64,000 nt of DNA, taken from assembly GCF_001612615.1 (NCBI RefSeq), contig NZ_BDAU01000012.1:62001-126000 (forward strand), written 5' to 3'. The notes under the pieces were generated by a model. That model was given only the letters and a program-made list of their open reading frames with translations. It was not told where the DNA came from and made no database searches. The stretch comes from Nocardia amikacinitolerans NBRC 108937 (GTDB taxonomy: Bacteria; Actinomycetota; Actinomycetes; Mycobacteriales; Mycobacteriaceae). Below are positions 49,627 to 59,600 of this stretch, one piece after another. Each line of letters starts with the position of its first letter. Position 1 is the stretch's first letter. Made by a program: the position numbers and the translations under genes.

Positions 49627-49766
49627 CGAACTCTCCTTCATGACCTGGGCCGCATCACCCCTCATCTGTGATGCGGCCCACACAACATGGCTGGAACGAG
49701 TATTCGTGCAGATCTGTGTCGGTCGCAATGCCCAGATGTGCACGACCAATCTGCAAAGATGCAGAC
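49627..49766. promoter_or_regulatory. Divergent promoter region, LysR-type control likely
   Basis: The 140-bp region between the transporter and LysR genes holds CAGATCTG (49709-49716) and two near-repeats, CAGATGTGCA (49733-49742) and AAGATGCAGA (49756-49765). Such repeats are usual for LysR binding sites. The exact site cannot be fixed by eye. Confidence 0.4.
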
Positions 49767-50693
49767 ATGAGTCCGGCTTCCCCCGGATTCGGCCGCCGTC
49801 CCAGCGCCGATGACCTGCTGGTGTTGCTCGCGGTGGGCCGATCCGGTCGCTTCGTATCCGCCGCCGACGAGCTCGGCATCAACCACACCACCATCTCCCG
49901 CCGCATCGCCGCGCTCGAGGCAACCCTCGGCGGGCGCGTGCTCACCCGGGTGACTGGCGGCTGGGAACTCACCGACCTCGGCCGCGACGCGCTGGCCGCC
50001 GCCGAGGCCGTCGAATCGGCGGTCAAGTCGCTCGCCGCGGACCCGGCCGGTAACCGGACGCTCGAAGGAGTCGTGCGCATCTCGGCCACCGACGGATTCA
50101 GCGCCTACCTCGCGGCGCCCGCGGTGGCGCAGGTGCAGCGCAGGCACCCGAAGATCGCGGTCGAGATCGTGACCGCCACCCGCCGCGCTTCCCAACAGCG
50201 GTCGGGGTTGGACATCGAGGTCGTCGTCGGCGAGCCACAAGTGCACCGCGCCAAAGCCATTCGGCTCGCCGACTATCGGCTGGGGCTCTATGGCTCGCGA
50301 CAATACTTGCGCGAGAACGGGATTCCCTCCGGCATCGAGGATCTCGCGCGGTATCCGCTGGTCTACTTCATCGATTCGATGCTCCAAGTCGACGATCTCG
50401 ACTTGGCGTCGAGCTTCGCGCCCGCGATGCGCGAATCCATCTCGTCCACCAACGTTTTCGTGCACGTGGAGGCGACTCGGGCGGCGGCGGGATTGGGGTT
50501 ACTGCCGTGCTTCATGGCGGATCGGCACGACGATCTGGTGCGGGTTCTGCGTGAGGAGGTTTCGGTGCAATTGGCGTACTGGTTGGTGACGCGGACGGAG
50601 ACGTTGCGGCGGCCGGAGGTCGCGGCGGTGGTGGACGCGATTCGCGAGCGGGTGTGGGAGCAGAAGGGGATGTTGCTGGGGGAGGATGGGTAG
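49767..50693 (+). CDS. LysR-family regulator
   Basis: The 308-residue protein has an N-terminal LysR helix-turn-helix (FVSAADELGINHTTISRRIA, about residues 30-49) and a periplasmic-binding-like effector domain (from about 95; LEGVVRISATDGFS). I start at ATG 49767, since upstream codons would lie in the divergent promoter. It most likely controls the adjacent transporter and 3-hydroxybutyrate dehydrogenase and its own gene. The inducer is not visible but may be the transported acid. Confidence 0.88.
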   Translation: MSPASPGFGRRPSADDLLVLLAVGRSGRFVSAADELGINHTTISRRIAALEATLGGRVLTRVTGGWELTDLGRDALAAAEAVESAVKSLAADPAGNRTLEGVVRISATDGFSAYLAAPAVAQVQRRHPKIAVEIVTATRRASQQRSGLDIEVVVGEPQVHRAKAIRLADYRLGLYGSRQYLRENGIPSGIEDLARYPLVYFIDSMLQVDDLDLASSFAPAMRESISSTNVFVHVEATRAAAGLGLLPCFMADRHDDLVRVLREEVSVQLAYWLVTRTETLRRPEVAAVVDAIRERVWEQKGMLLGEDG

Positions 50694-50715
50694 CTGCGCC
50701 CGTTAGGGTGTGCGC

Positions 50716-51141
50716 ATGACCTCACTGTCGGATCCCAAGGTGCGCGAATTCCTCAACCACGGCACGCGGACGGGCAAGGTCGCTTTCGTCGCGGCCGACG
50801 GGCGTCCGATCGTCACGCCGGTGTGGTTCCTCGTCGAAGGCGAGGAGGTCGTGTTCAACACCGGGAAGGACACCGCCAAGGGCAAGGCGTTCACGCGCGA
50901 CGGCCGGGTCGCGCTGTGCGTCGATCTGGAGGAGCCGCCGTACGCGTCGGTCCAGATTCAGGGTGTTGTCACGATGTCCGAGGATCCTGACGAGCTGCTG
51001 CGCACTGCCACGGCGCTTGGTGGTCGGTATATGGGTGAGGAGCGCGCCGAGGAGTTCGGCAAGCGCAACGGAGTTCCCGGGGAGCTTGTCGTTCGGCTGC
51101 GGCCGACCAAGGTGATCGCCAACTTCGACGCCACCGCCTGA
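50716..51141 (+). CDS. PPOX-class F420-type flavin/deazaflavin protein
   Basis: The 141-residue protein is a split beta-barrel of the PPOX class. It has KVAFVAADGRPIVTPVWFLV, EVVFNTGKDTAKGKAFTRDG and VALCVDLEEPPYASVQIQG, typical of F420-dependent members in mycobacteria and nocardiae. These reduce or bind a variety of compounds with F420 or FMN. ATG 50716 is used; a GTG six bases earlier is possible. It stands alone after the LysR gene and its substrate is unknown. Confidence 0.85.
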   Translation: MTSLSDPKVREFLNHGTRTGKVAFVAADGRPIVTPVWFLVEGEEVVFNTGKDTAKGKAFTRDGRVALCVDLEEPPYASVQIQGVVTMSEDPDELLRTATALGGRYMGEERAEEFGKRNGVPGELVVRLRPTKVIANFDATA

Positions 51142-51636
51142 TCGGGGGCGACGATTCGGCGCCTCGACCTTCGAGGGGAGTCGCGCGCGGTACCAAGGCC
51201 GCCCGCTATCCCGTGCGGCAGGCGCGTTGCTCGGTTCGGCCGCCTTTCCGCTCGGCTTGTTCGAGGGCCGTCGAGTCGCCCACTCGTCCGATCGTCGTGC
51301 TGCTCGCTAAAGGCGGGCATCATGGTCCTCTCGGACTTCCGCCATCCGGGATCCCAGACGCCGAACGTCGCGAGACGGCCGAACAGCTCGCCTCCACATA
51401 GGAACACCTTCAGTGCGCGGACTCCCAGCGGTCTCGATCCGCCGCGGCACCGAGACCGGCTCGGCGGGCCCGTCCTTTGGGGCGGCGGCGATGATCAACA
51501 TCTGCTCGGGGCTTGCGGCGGGCTCGGCGAGGGCGGTTCTGCGGCCGAGTTCGGCGAAGACATCTCGAGCAGCACTCCGACCACGTGCGGGGCTTGGGGC
51601 GACTTCGTCCAACGCTGCCCATTTAGACTCACCCGC
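51142..51636. other. 495-bp region without a supported gene
   Basis: Open frames exist on both strands because of high GC, but none has a domain or a good start. I looked for a cobalamin riboswitch before cobM and found no clear B12 box. The region carries the cobM promoter. Confidence 0.45.
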
Positions 51637-52413
51637 ATGACCGTGCACTTCATCGGAGCCGGGCCGGGCGCGGCGGACCTGCTCACCGTGCGAGCGGTCA
51701 CCCTCCTCCGCACCTCCCCGGTCTGCCTCTACGCGGGCACCTACCTGGACCCCGAGGTGCTGGCGCACTGCGCGCCCGACACCGAACTGATCGACACCCA
51801 GCATCTCGACATCGACCAGATCACCGCCCACCTGGTGCGCGCCCACGAGTCCGGCCGCGACGTCGCCCGCCTCTGCTCCGGCGACCCGTCCCTCTACTCC
51901 GCCCTCACCGAACAGACCCGCCGCCTCGACGCCCACGGCATTCCCTGGGACGTCACCCCTGGCGTCCCCGCCTACGCCGCCGCGGCCGCCTTGCTCGGTA
52001 CCGAACTCACCGTCCCCGAACTCGTGCAGTCGGTCGTCCTCACCCGCACCCAAGCCCGCTCCACCGCCATGCCGGAATCCGAGGCACTGGCCAACTTCGC
52101 CCACACCGGCGCGACCCTCGTCCTGCACCTTGCCATCACCCGCATCCGGACTCTTGCTGCCGAACTGGTCGCCGACTACGGAGCCGACTGCCCCGTCGCG
52201 GTCGTGTACCGGGCCAGCCAGCCCGAACAACTGATCCTGCGCGGCACGCTCACCGACATCGCCGACCAGGTCGAAACCGCCGACCTACGGCAGGCGGCCG
52301 TCATCCTCGTCGGCCGTGCCCTGACGCCCATGTTGTCCTGCGCCGACTCGCACCTCTACGACCCGGCCCGCGATCGTCACTCGGTCCAAGCGGACGGACC
52401 AGGTCGCCACTGA
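51637..52413 (+). CDS. cobM: Precorrin-4 C11-methyltransferase
   Basis: A 258-residue SAM-dependent tetrapyrrole methylase: FIGAGPGAADLLTVRA at the N-terminus, the LCSGDPSLYSA loop and PGVPAYAAAAALLGTELTVP in the middle. PEQLILRGTLTDIA follows. It methylates C11 of precorrin-4 in cobalamin synthesis. The other cob genes are not in the window, so this is an isolated copy. The C-terminal 15 residues beyond the conserved part are unusual only in composition. Confidence 0.93.
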   Translation: MTVHFIGAGPGAADLLTVRAVTLLRTSPVCLYAGTYLDPEVLAHCAPDTELIDTQHLDIDQITAHLVRAHESGRDVARLCSGDPSLYSALTEQTRRLDAHGIPWDVTPGVPAYAAAAALLGTELTVPELVQSVVLTRTQARSTAMPESEALANFAHTGATLVLHLAITRIRTLAAELVADYGADCPVAVVYRASQPEQLILRGTLTDIADQVETADLRQAAVILVGRALTPMLSCADSHLYDPARDRHSVQADGPGRH

Positions 52414-52473
52414 CCAGCGCTTGGCGAGTCGGCAACCACCGCCCGAAGTATGCGGTTGCCACACAACTTTCGT

Positions 52474-52506
52474 ACGCCTCACATAGCCACCGCCTATGTG
52501 AGGCGT
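52474..52506. terminator. Bidirectional terminator hairpin
   Basis: ACGCCTCACATAG and CTATGTGAGGCGT form a perfect 13-bp stem with a 7-base loop (CCACCGC). It lies between cobM and a convergent reverse gene, about 60 bases from each stop. No long T run follows on either strand, yet the stem is strong. Confidence 0.65.
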
Positions 52507-52567
52507 TCAAAGCCTCTGTGGTGACGCCGGCGACGCGGCGCAGAGGCACATCCTGGTTGCCGCAGGT

Positions 52568-52954
52568 TCAGAAGTAGGACAGCACCTCGGCATCGAACTC
52601 GTCGCTGTCCGGCACCTCGGTCGGCGGCCGATAACCCGAATCCCGCACGTGGAACAGGAACTCCTCCGGGAAGTTGAACCGGTAGGTCGCCAAGTAGTGG
52701 ATCGAGTCCACCCGCCAGATCCACTTCCCGTCCGAGAACAAAGACGGCCCACCGGGGATCACCGTACTGCCGTCCACAAGATCGGTGACATCCTCCAGCA
52801 CATCGAAAACCGGTGGGGCCGAACGCATGTACTCCAGGATCGCCTGCCGATCCGTGAGCGGCTGCGTCGCCTGAGCCTCCCGCAGCGACGGCAACCCCTC
52901 CTTCGGACTCCGATACATCTCCCGGTAGATCCCGACGGTGTTCAAACTGGGCAT
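52568..52954 (-). CDS. Hypothetical protein next to the toxin locus
   Basis: The 128-residue protein starts at ATG 52954 with AAGGGGA before it. It reads as a compact soluble protein rich in aromatic residues: VGIYREMYRSPKEGLPSLRE, VFDVLEDVTDLVDG and DGKWIWRVDSIHYLATYRF. I recall similar unnamed proteins in Streptomyces and Nocardia but no function. It follows the SUKH immunity gene by 157 bp on the same strand, so a role as a further immunity protein is possible but unproven. Confidence 0.65.
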   Translation of the reverse strand: MPSLNTVGIYREMYRSPKEGLPSLREAQATQPLTDRQAILEYMRSAPPVFDVLEDVTDLVDGSTVIPGGPSLFSDGKWIWRVDSIHYLATYRFNFPEEFLFHVRDSGYRPPTEVPDSDEFDAEVLSYF

Positions 52955-53111
52955 TCGATCCCCTTGCGTGCTGATTGCTGATTCAGAAGCTCGATCGCGC
53001 TTTGGACCCTATTGCTGGTAGGTTCAACCTCCCCCTCGACGCCGTTGGAATAGCTGGAACCCTGTTTTGAGAGATGCGGGTGGATGCTTTTCTGAATGGC
53101 AACAAAGGCCG

Positions 53112-53693
53112 CTAACTCTCAGAAGCTTCGGTTCCGGAAGTGCCCCAACGGAAGTAGGCCTCTCTCCGGGTATCCGGACGGCCTTTAGCCCGTCGGTCGG
53201 CCAGCTTGCGTTTGCGCTCGATTACGCCTTCGCCACGGAGGGCGAACCAAGAGGTCACGGAGTTCCACCGCTTCTCAATTCTTCCCGACTCGTCGAGTAG
53301 CCATAACGGCGGGTCTGGGTGCGCCAGATCAGCGCCGTCGACTACGACGTAACTGTAGGACCCCCCTTCGGCGACTACGAGTAGATGCTCGGGATCCTGC
53401 ATCTCGTGCGATTCGGCCTCCTCGAGGCATTCCAGAGCTTCCCTCTTGACCGCAGAGTCCACGGCGTCGACACCGAATGTCGTGCCAGAGAACCATACTG
53501 GGGCCTTTTTGCCGAGCAACCTCATGATCTCACGGACCGCCTCCGGGACCATGGTCACGCCCTGGGCGGCTGCCATCGAATCGATCTCCGCATCGGCAGC
53601 GCCCTGGGTCATCTCCGACCGATAGCCCGCAGACGTAACCGCATCGAACGTTCGCCGGATTTCGTCGGCTGCCGAAGTGCTGTTGTCAACCAC
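53112..53693 (-). CDS. SUKH (SMI1/KNR4)-type immunity protein
   Basis: The 193-residue protein fits the SUKH pattern used for toxin immunity: VPEAVREIMRLLG, APVWFSGTTFGVDA, HLLVVAEGGSYSYVVVDGAD and PPLWLLDESGRIEKRW. Its GTG at 53693 shares one base with the TAG stop of the toxin gene, so it is translated with the toxin and should neutralise the C-terminal deaminase-like domain. SUKH proteins commonly protect against nuclease and deaminase toxins. It is complete. Confidence 0.8.
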   Translation of the reverse strand: MVDNSTSAADEIRRTFDAVTSAGYRSEMTQGAADAEIDSMAAAQGVTMVPEAVREIMRLLGKKAPVWFSGTTFGVDAVDSAVKREALECLEEAESHEMQDPEHLLVVAEGGSYSYVVVDGADLAHPDPPLWLLDESGRIEKRWNSVTSWFALRGEGVIERKRKLADRRAKGRPDTRREAYFRWGTSGTEASES

Positions 53694-56600
53694 TAGAGGT
53701 CACCCCACATAGTCTCTCCGTCCGGGTTCTGTGCTCTGACCGTAACTCTTCCGTCGAATGCGTTTTCGAAATCTTCGAGGACGTCCTGGCATGACTCGCA
53801 TACCTGCTCTTCCGGGTCCAGGGACTCTCTCCTTCCGCGCGGGTAGTCGATCACCATGTCGACGGAAACGTCGATATTTTCGAAACTGATGTCGAGTTGC
53901 TCTGCAGCACGGTGTATTACATCGGCTGCGTCGACAGGGTAGCCGTCATCGGTCTTCTCGGCCGATTCGATCGCCGTTCGGATCGCCTCTTCGACTTCGG
54001 CTGCTCCTCTACCTGAACCGGCCTGCAAGATTTCGCGTGTCAGGTACTCCAGGACTTTTGGCTCCGAATCGTAGGCCCTTTCCCAACCATCGACTTCTCG
54101 CGTCCGGAATATGCGATGGCCTTCTGATGGTAGATCCTGCAGATCGGCTCCAGCAGTGCCGGCCAACAAGCGGGGCTCTCCACTTGCAGCGGCAAATCGA
54201 GAGTGGAATTCATTGCCGCCCACCGTCCCCCGGGCTGCCCCATTGGAGACCGTTCTTTCTGGCCACTTGCTCCGGATCTTTCTGTTTGCACCCTCGGAGT
54301 ACGGCGTATCACGTATCTCTTGATTCTCTCGGACCAGCTGATCGAAGCTCGAATCCGCCTGACTGGACCGCCCGCGATCCTCCTCTGCGGGTTCGTCGGC
54401 GCCCATGTAATCGATGGGTTCATCGGGGTGTGACGGGGTTGTGGGTGTGGCGGGGGTGTGGGTTGTGGGGGCAGGGGTGTGGCCTTCGGGGGTGGTGGGG
54501 TGGTGGGTGGTCCAGGTGCCGTTGTTGCGGATGTGGGCGGGGGAGTTGGGTTTGTTGGGGGTGCCTACGGCGTCGGAAGGGGTGTGGACGGGGGCGCCGA
54601 GTTCATTGGCTATGTGGCGGGCCAGGGCGGGGTTGTTGGCGGTGTTGCAGGCGATTAGGCGGATGGGGGTGCCGGGTTTGTAGTTGGGGTTGCTGCGGAT
54701 GGCGTCGACGATTTGGTCGGGGGTGAGGTTGTTGAGGGGGGTGCCGTTTTGGTCGGCGTGGAAGATGACGTCGAAGTCGCCCTCGTTGCGGAGGTTGTTT
54801 TGGACTCGGTGGGTGGCGGGGTCGTCGCCGAGGGCGGTGCTGGTGGGGGTGTGGGTGATCGGTGGGGTGGAGTCCGGGGGCGTGGGGTTGTCCGGTGTGG
54901 TTGTGTTCGTGGGGGATTGAGGGGTGCTCGGGGTGTTGGTGATCGGTGTTGTCTGGTGGTCTGTGGGGTTGGTTTGCGCGGGGCCGGGGGTGGTTGGGGG
55001 AGTTTGTGATTGGGGTGGGGCGGGTGTGGGGTCGGTGGGGAAGCCCGCTGGGGTGGTGGCCCAGGGGTTGGAGTTGGGGTTGTATTCGTGCTGTTGGAAC
55101 CGGCTTTGCCATTCTTCGAAGCTGCGTCGGTTCGGGTTCTGCGTTTTGTCTTGGGGCGCAGGGTTTTTGGTGTGGTAGCCCGGATCTGGCTGAGTGGGGC
55201 GGGGCTCCGGCCGGGTTGGGTGATCGGAGAATGGCTGCCGTGGTTCGGGGCGGGTCGGCTGGTTCGGGGTGGGGGTGCGTTCCTCCGGCCGGGTTGGCTG
55301 GTCGGGGGTGGGAGTGCGGTGCTCCGGCCGGACGGACGCGCGGTCGTCGGGGCGGCCGGGTGCAGGAATTCGGTTATCCGGGCGTTTCTGGTTGCCGGGT
55401 GTGGTGGGCCGGTTGTCGACGCTGTTAGACGGGTCGCCGGTAGCAGGCGTCGGTGCGGTCGACGGGGCGGATTGTGCTGTCCTGCTACTGGATTGGGCAT
55501 CCCCGGAGAACGGGCTTTGCGCTGTGGGGGACGTCGCCGGTGTGGTCGTCGGGTCGTTGGCCGACGGGGAGTTCAGAACTCGAACGTCCCGGTCTCCGGC
55601 CAGGCTCCCGTCTGGCTGCGGGCTTGAGCCCAGCCCGCGGCCTCCCGGCAAGTCACGTGGATCGCCTCGGTGTTCGTGTAGTAGTGGTGATTGCGCTTGT
55701 TGATCGTCAGTTGATGGTCGATCGGCGGCTGGGGCGGCCGGGTCAGCGACTCCGCCTGTACTCGGTACTCGATCTCGGCCGCTGTCTCCCAGTTCCGTTC
55801 GAGATGGACCCGCCAGGTCGGCGGGTACACCTGAATGCCCGGTATCGGTTGTCCCGCCTGTATCGCCGCCTCGTACTCCTGGCCGATCAGCCTCGGGGGA
55901 AGGCTCCGATGTTCTGTCACCACTCCGGTCTGTTTGTTGACCACGTAATTCCCCAGGCCCAGTCCCTGGCCGCTCTCGATCTCCTCCTGGTTCAGGACCG
56001 GTCGGCATACCCAACCGTGTTCGGTCTCCAGAATCCGGAACTCCCGATTCGGACCGAGGATCACCGCCAGGTACTCCAGCACTTGGGTTTTGGTTCGGAA
56101 CCGATCCGGCATTGTTTCCTACTCCTTGATCAGGGGGTATCGGAATGGACCAGAGGCCGCATGAATCGTCGACCATCCAGTCGGGCGGCGTGTTGGAGGT
56201 CGACCCGGACTGCGGATCCCACCACACCGGCCCGGATGCGCCGGGCGGGTAGACGATGACCGTTGCGTGGGACCCGTCGACGACCGGGTTGCCTTTGTCG
56301 TCGTACTTGGGTTTGTCATTGGCGTCTCGAGCGTGCCATTCGTTGACGACGAGTGCTGACGAACCGGGGCCGAGGGAAGCGATCAAATTGTGCAACTCGG
56401 CGAACTGAGCCGACATCGGCTTGTTGCCTGCGGATTGGTCGACCCACGGGTGGTTCAGCCACGCACCCGCGCGTTCGATTCCGCCGCGCTCGCCGCTTCG
56501 CGTGTCGAGACTGCCGTCGGGTAGTCGGTCAGCGTGTCGCGGCGCTGATACCTGCGGGTCGCCATAGAACGACGACAGCGCGGAGAGCGAACAGTCGAGG

Positions 56601-59600
56601 CAGTTGTTGCTGCGGCCAGGAACAAGCGGTCCGCCGTCGTTGACCAGTCGCCCGTACGGATGGGTGCGCGGGTCCGCGCCGACGGTGAACTCGTTGCCGT
56701 TGCGGAGTGAGTCTTCGACATCCCGCTGGTAGGCGGGGTTTTCGACGGGGGAGAGTCGACGCGGTCCTTCGATTCGTGTATCCGACGGATTGTCGAAGCG
56801 GGTGTCGGTGTTGGCGGCAGCGATGTCGTTGCTGAGTTGACGGAGGTCGTCGGGGGTGAAGCTGGTGTCGCCGTTGGTAGGGGCCGGCATCAGGCCGAGG
56901 TGCATGCGGAGGTTGTCGGCGAGAGTGGTGGGGGTGTCGCCTGGGGACCAGTTGTCGCGGCCCTCGCCGATGGGGGTGGCGTTGATGTCGAGGTGGGCGT
57001 TCGTGGGGTCGTCGGTGAAGACGACGTCGACTAGGACGCGGTCGCCGCTGAGAAGGCTGGGTGCGGAGTTGAAGGCGGCGTCGGTGGCGTGCTCGGTGTT
57101 GGCTTGGAGGCGGCGGAGGTCGTTGGGGGAGATGCCCGCGGTGGGGGAGACGTGGACGCGGATCGTCAGGATCGAGACGTACTCGCCCGACGGGAGCCGG
57201 TGCCGGCGGACTTCGTAGTCGGGTCTTCCGAGGCCCGCGTGGATGCCGCGTGCTTGGACGGAAGTTGTTCCGCCCACTGGGGTTTGGGTGCGATAGAACT
57301 CGCGGGCCGAGCGAGCCTGGTCGATCTGACGCTGTTGCGGGGACGTCGGGTTTTGCGGTCGGTTCGGGGGGCCCGGTGGCGTGTTGGGGTTCTGTGCGGT
57401 CCGAGCCGGGCCGGGGGTCTGCTGATTGGTGCGGGGGTCTGCGTTTTGGGGCGTGGTGTGGGGAGGCTGGTGCGGTGCGTTGCGTGGGTCGGCGTTTTGC
57501 GGGGTGGTGCGTTGTGGCTGTGGTCCCGGGCGGTGGGTTGCGTGGCGCGGGTCGACGTTCTGTGGGGTGGTGCGTTGTGGCTGTGGTCCCGGGCGGTGGG
57601 TTGCGTGGCGCGGGTCGACGTTCTGTGGAGTCGTGCGGTGTGGTGGTGCGGGGTGGTGTGGGCTGTTGCGCGGGTCGGCGTTATGTGGCGTGGTGCGGGG
57701 AGGCTGGGGTGCTGGCCGGTCCGGTGTGTTGTGCGGGTTGGCGTACCGGGGAGTCGTGTGGGGAGGCTGCGGACCCGCGCGGTGGGGTGTGTTGTGCGGG
57801 TTGAGGTTCTGCGGGGTCGCGCGGGTGTGCGGCTGACCGTGTTGCGGGGGAGATGATTCCGGTGCGCGGACGTTGGGGAGGGGCGTCTGTGGGCGGCCCG
57901 GATCAGCAGGCGTGCTTGTCGGTGTCGTCGCGTTGGGCTGCGGCTGGACCGGGTAGGCGCTGTTGCCGGGATGTGTTGGGGTGTTGGACGTCTGGTCGGT
58001 CGACGTGGTGTTGGTCGCGGTGTCCGTGCCGCTCGAGTTGTTCTGGAGTTGCTCGCGTTCGGCGCGGATTTCGGCTTCGGTGGGCTGGTAGCGGCCGATG
58101 TGCGGGTTGTATTGGCCCGCGTAAAACGGGTCGCGGGGGATGGGGCGGCCGTCGTTGTAGTGGGCGATGTATTTGTGAGTCGTCGGGTCGAAGCCGGGGC
58201 GGTTGGCGGGGCCAAGCGGGTTCGGTTTCTGTTGCGGGGGAGTCGAATTCGTGGGGGCTTCGGTGGACGGACGGGGCTGTGTCGGGTGGCCGGGGTCGGC
58301 CTGACGGTTGGGGATGTCCGGGCGCGCAGTGGTTGCGGGCTGGGTGTTGGTGGGCGTGTCCGGGCGCGGAGGCTGGGCGTCGGTGGGTGTGCTCGGTGCG
58401 GCCTGAGCAGTGCTGTTCGGGGTGGTTCCGGGCTGGCCGGTCGTCGGCGTGCCCGCCGGTGTGGACGCGGGCGCTTCGGTGCGCTGGCTCGGTGCGGACC
58501 GATCCGCGGCGTTCGGGGTGGTTCCGGTCGGATGGGCGGCGTTCGTGGGGGTTGCCGGAGTGTCGGGGGTTCGCGTGTCTGCCGGAGATGTGCTGGGGGA
58601 CGCGGGGTTTGGTGAGGTGCCGGGGCGTTGGGTCGGCGGGCTTTGCGGGTTGGTGTTCAGGGTGGGCGCCGCCGGTTGGTTCGAGGTGGTTCCGGGTTGG
58701 GCGGTGGTCGGCGTGCTCGGCGTGCTCGGCGCGGTGGCGGCGGGTGTGCTGTCGCCCGGACGTGGGGTTTCGATGGGAGTGGACGCTGGGAACGCGGGTG
58801 CCGGTGGGGTGGCGGTCGCCGTTGCGGAGGCGGTGCTGGTGTCCGTAGATACGGGGCTGGGCGGATTCGGCGTGGTGGGGCTCGTTGGGGTGGGCTCGGT
58901 GGGGTTCGGCGTGGTGGGTGCGGAGGGGGCGGGGGTGCCGGTGGTCGTTGGCGCAGGGGTGGTCGGAGCACTCGAAGTGGGAGCGCCGGTGGTGCCCGGA
59001 GGAGTGGCAGTCGTGTTGTCCGGGTTCGATGCGGTCGGGGTGGACGGTGTCGTTGCGGGGTTCGACGGCGTCGTGGCTACTGAAGTCGACGGTGTAGACG
59101 GACCGCCGTTCGCTGGAGTCGACGGTGTAGACGGGGTGCGGTCGTCTGTCGTGCGGGACGGTTCTTGGGGAGGAGTCGTTCCTGGAACACCTGAGGTCGG
59201 GGTGGTGGGGTTGCTCGGTGCGGACGGCGTGGTCGGCTGGGTGGGGACCGAACCGGCCGGAGTGCTCGGGGTGGGGTTGTTCTCCCGGCCGGACTGGTCG
59301 GAGGTGTCCGGAGCGGGGTGTTGCGTGGATGGGTCGCTGCCGGTCGAGGGATCGGTTGTCGTGCCCGTGGGGCTTGGGGTGGTCGATGGCGAATCGGGGT
59401 GCTGAGGCTGGGTCGGGTTGGTGCTCGACGGCTGGTCCGGCTGAGTGTCCTGGCCGGGCTGGGTCGACTGGCCCGTTGGCGGCTGCGCGGGATTGCCCGA
59501 CTGTCCCGACGGCTGCGCCTGCTGGCCGGAGGGTTGGTCTGCGGGTAGGGACGGCTGGCCGGCCGACGGGGTCTGCTGGCCGGTCGGCCGCTCCGACTGT

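Noticed and set aside
51142..51636. Possible cobalamin riboswitch before cobM
   Set aside because: No clear B12 box or conserved core could be found by eye.
57420..57840. CRISPR-like spacing of repeats
   Set aside because: Units are contiguous, in frame and code for a protein repeat; there are no unique spacers.
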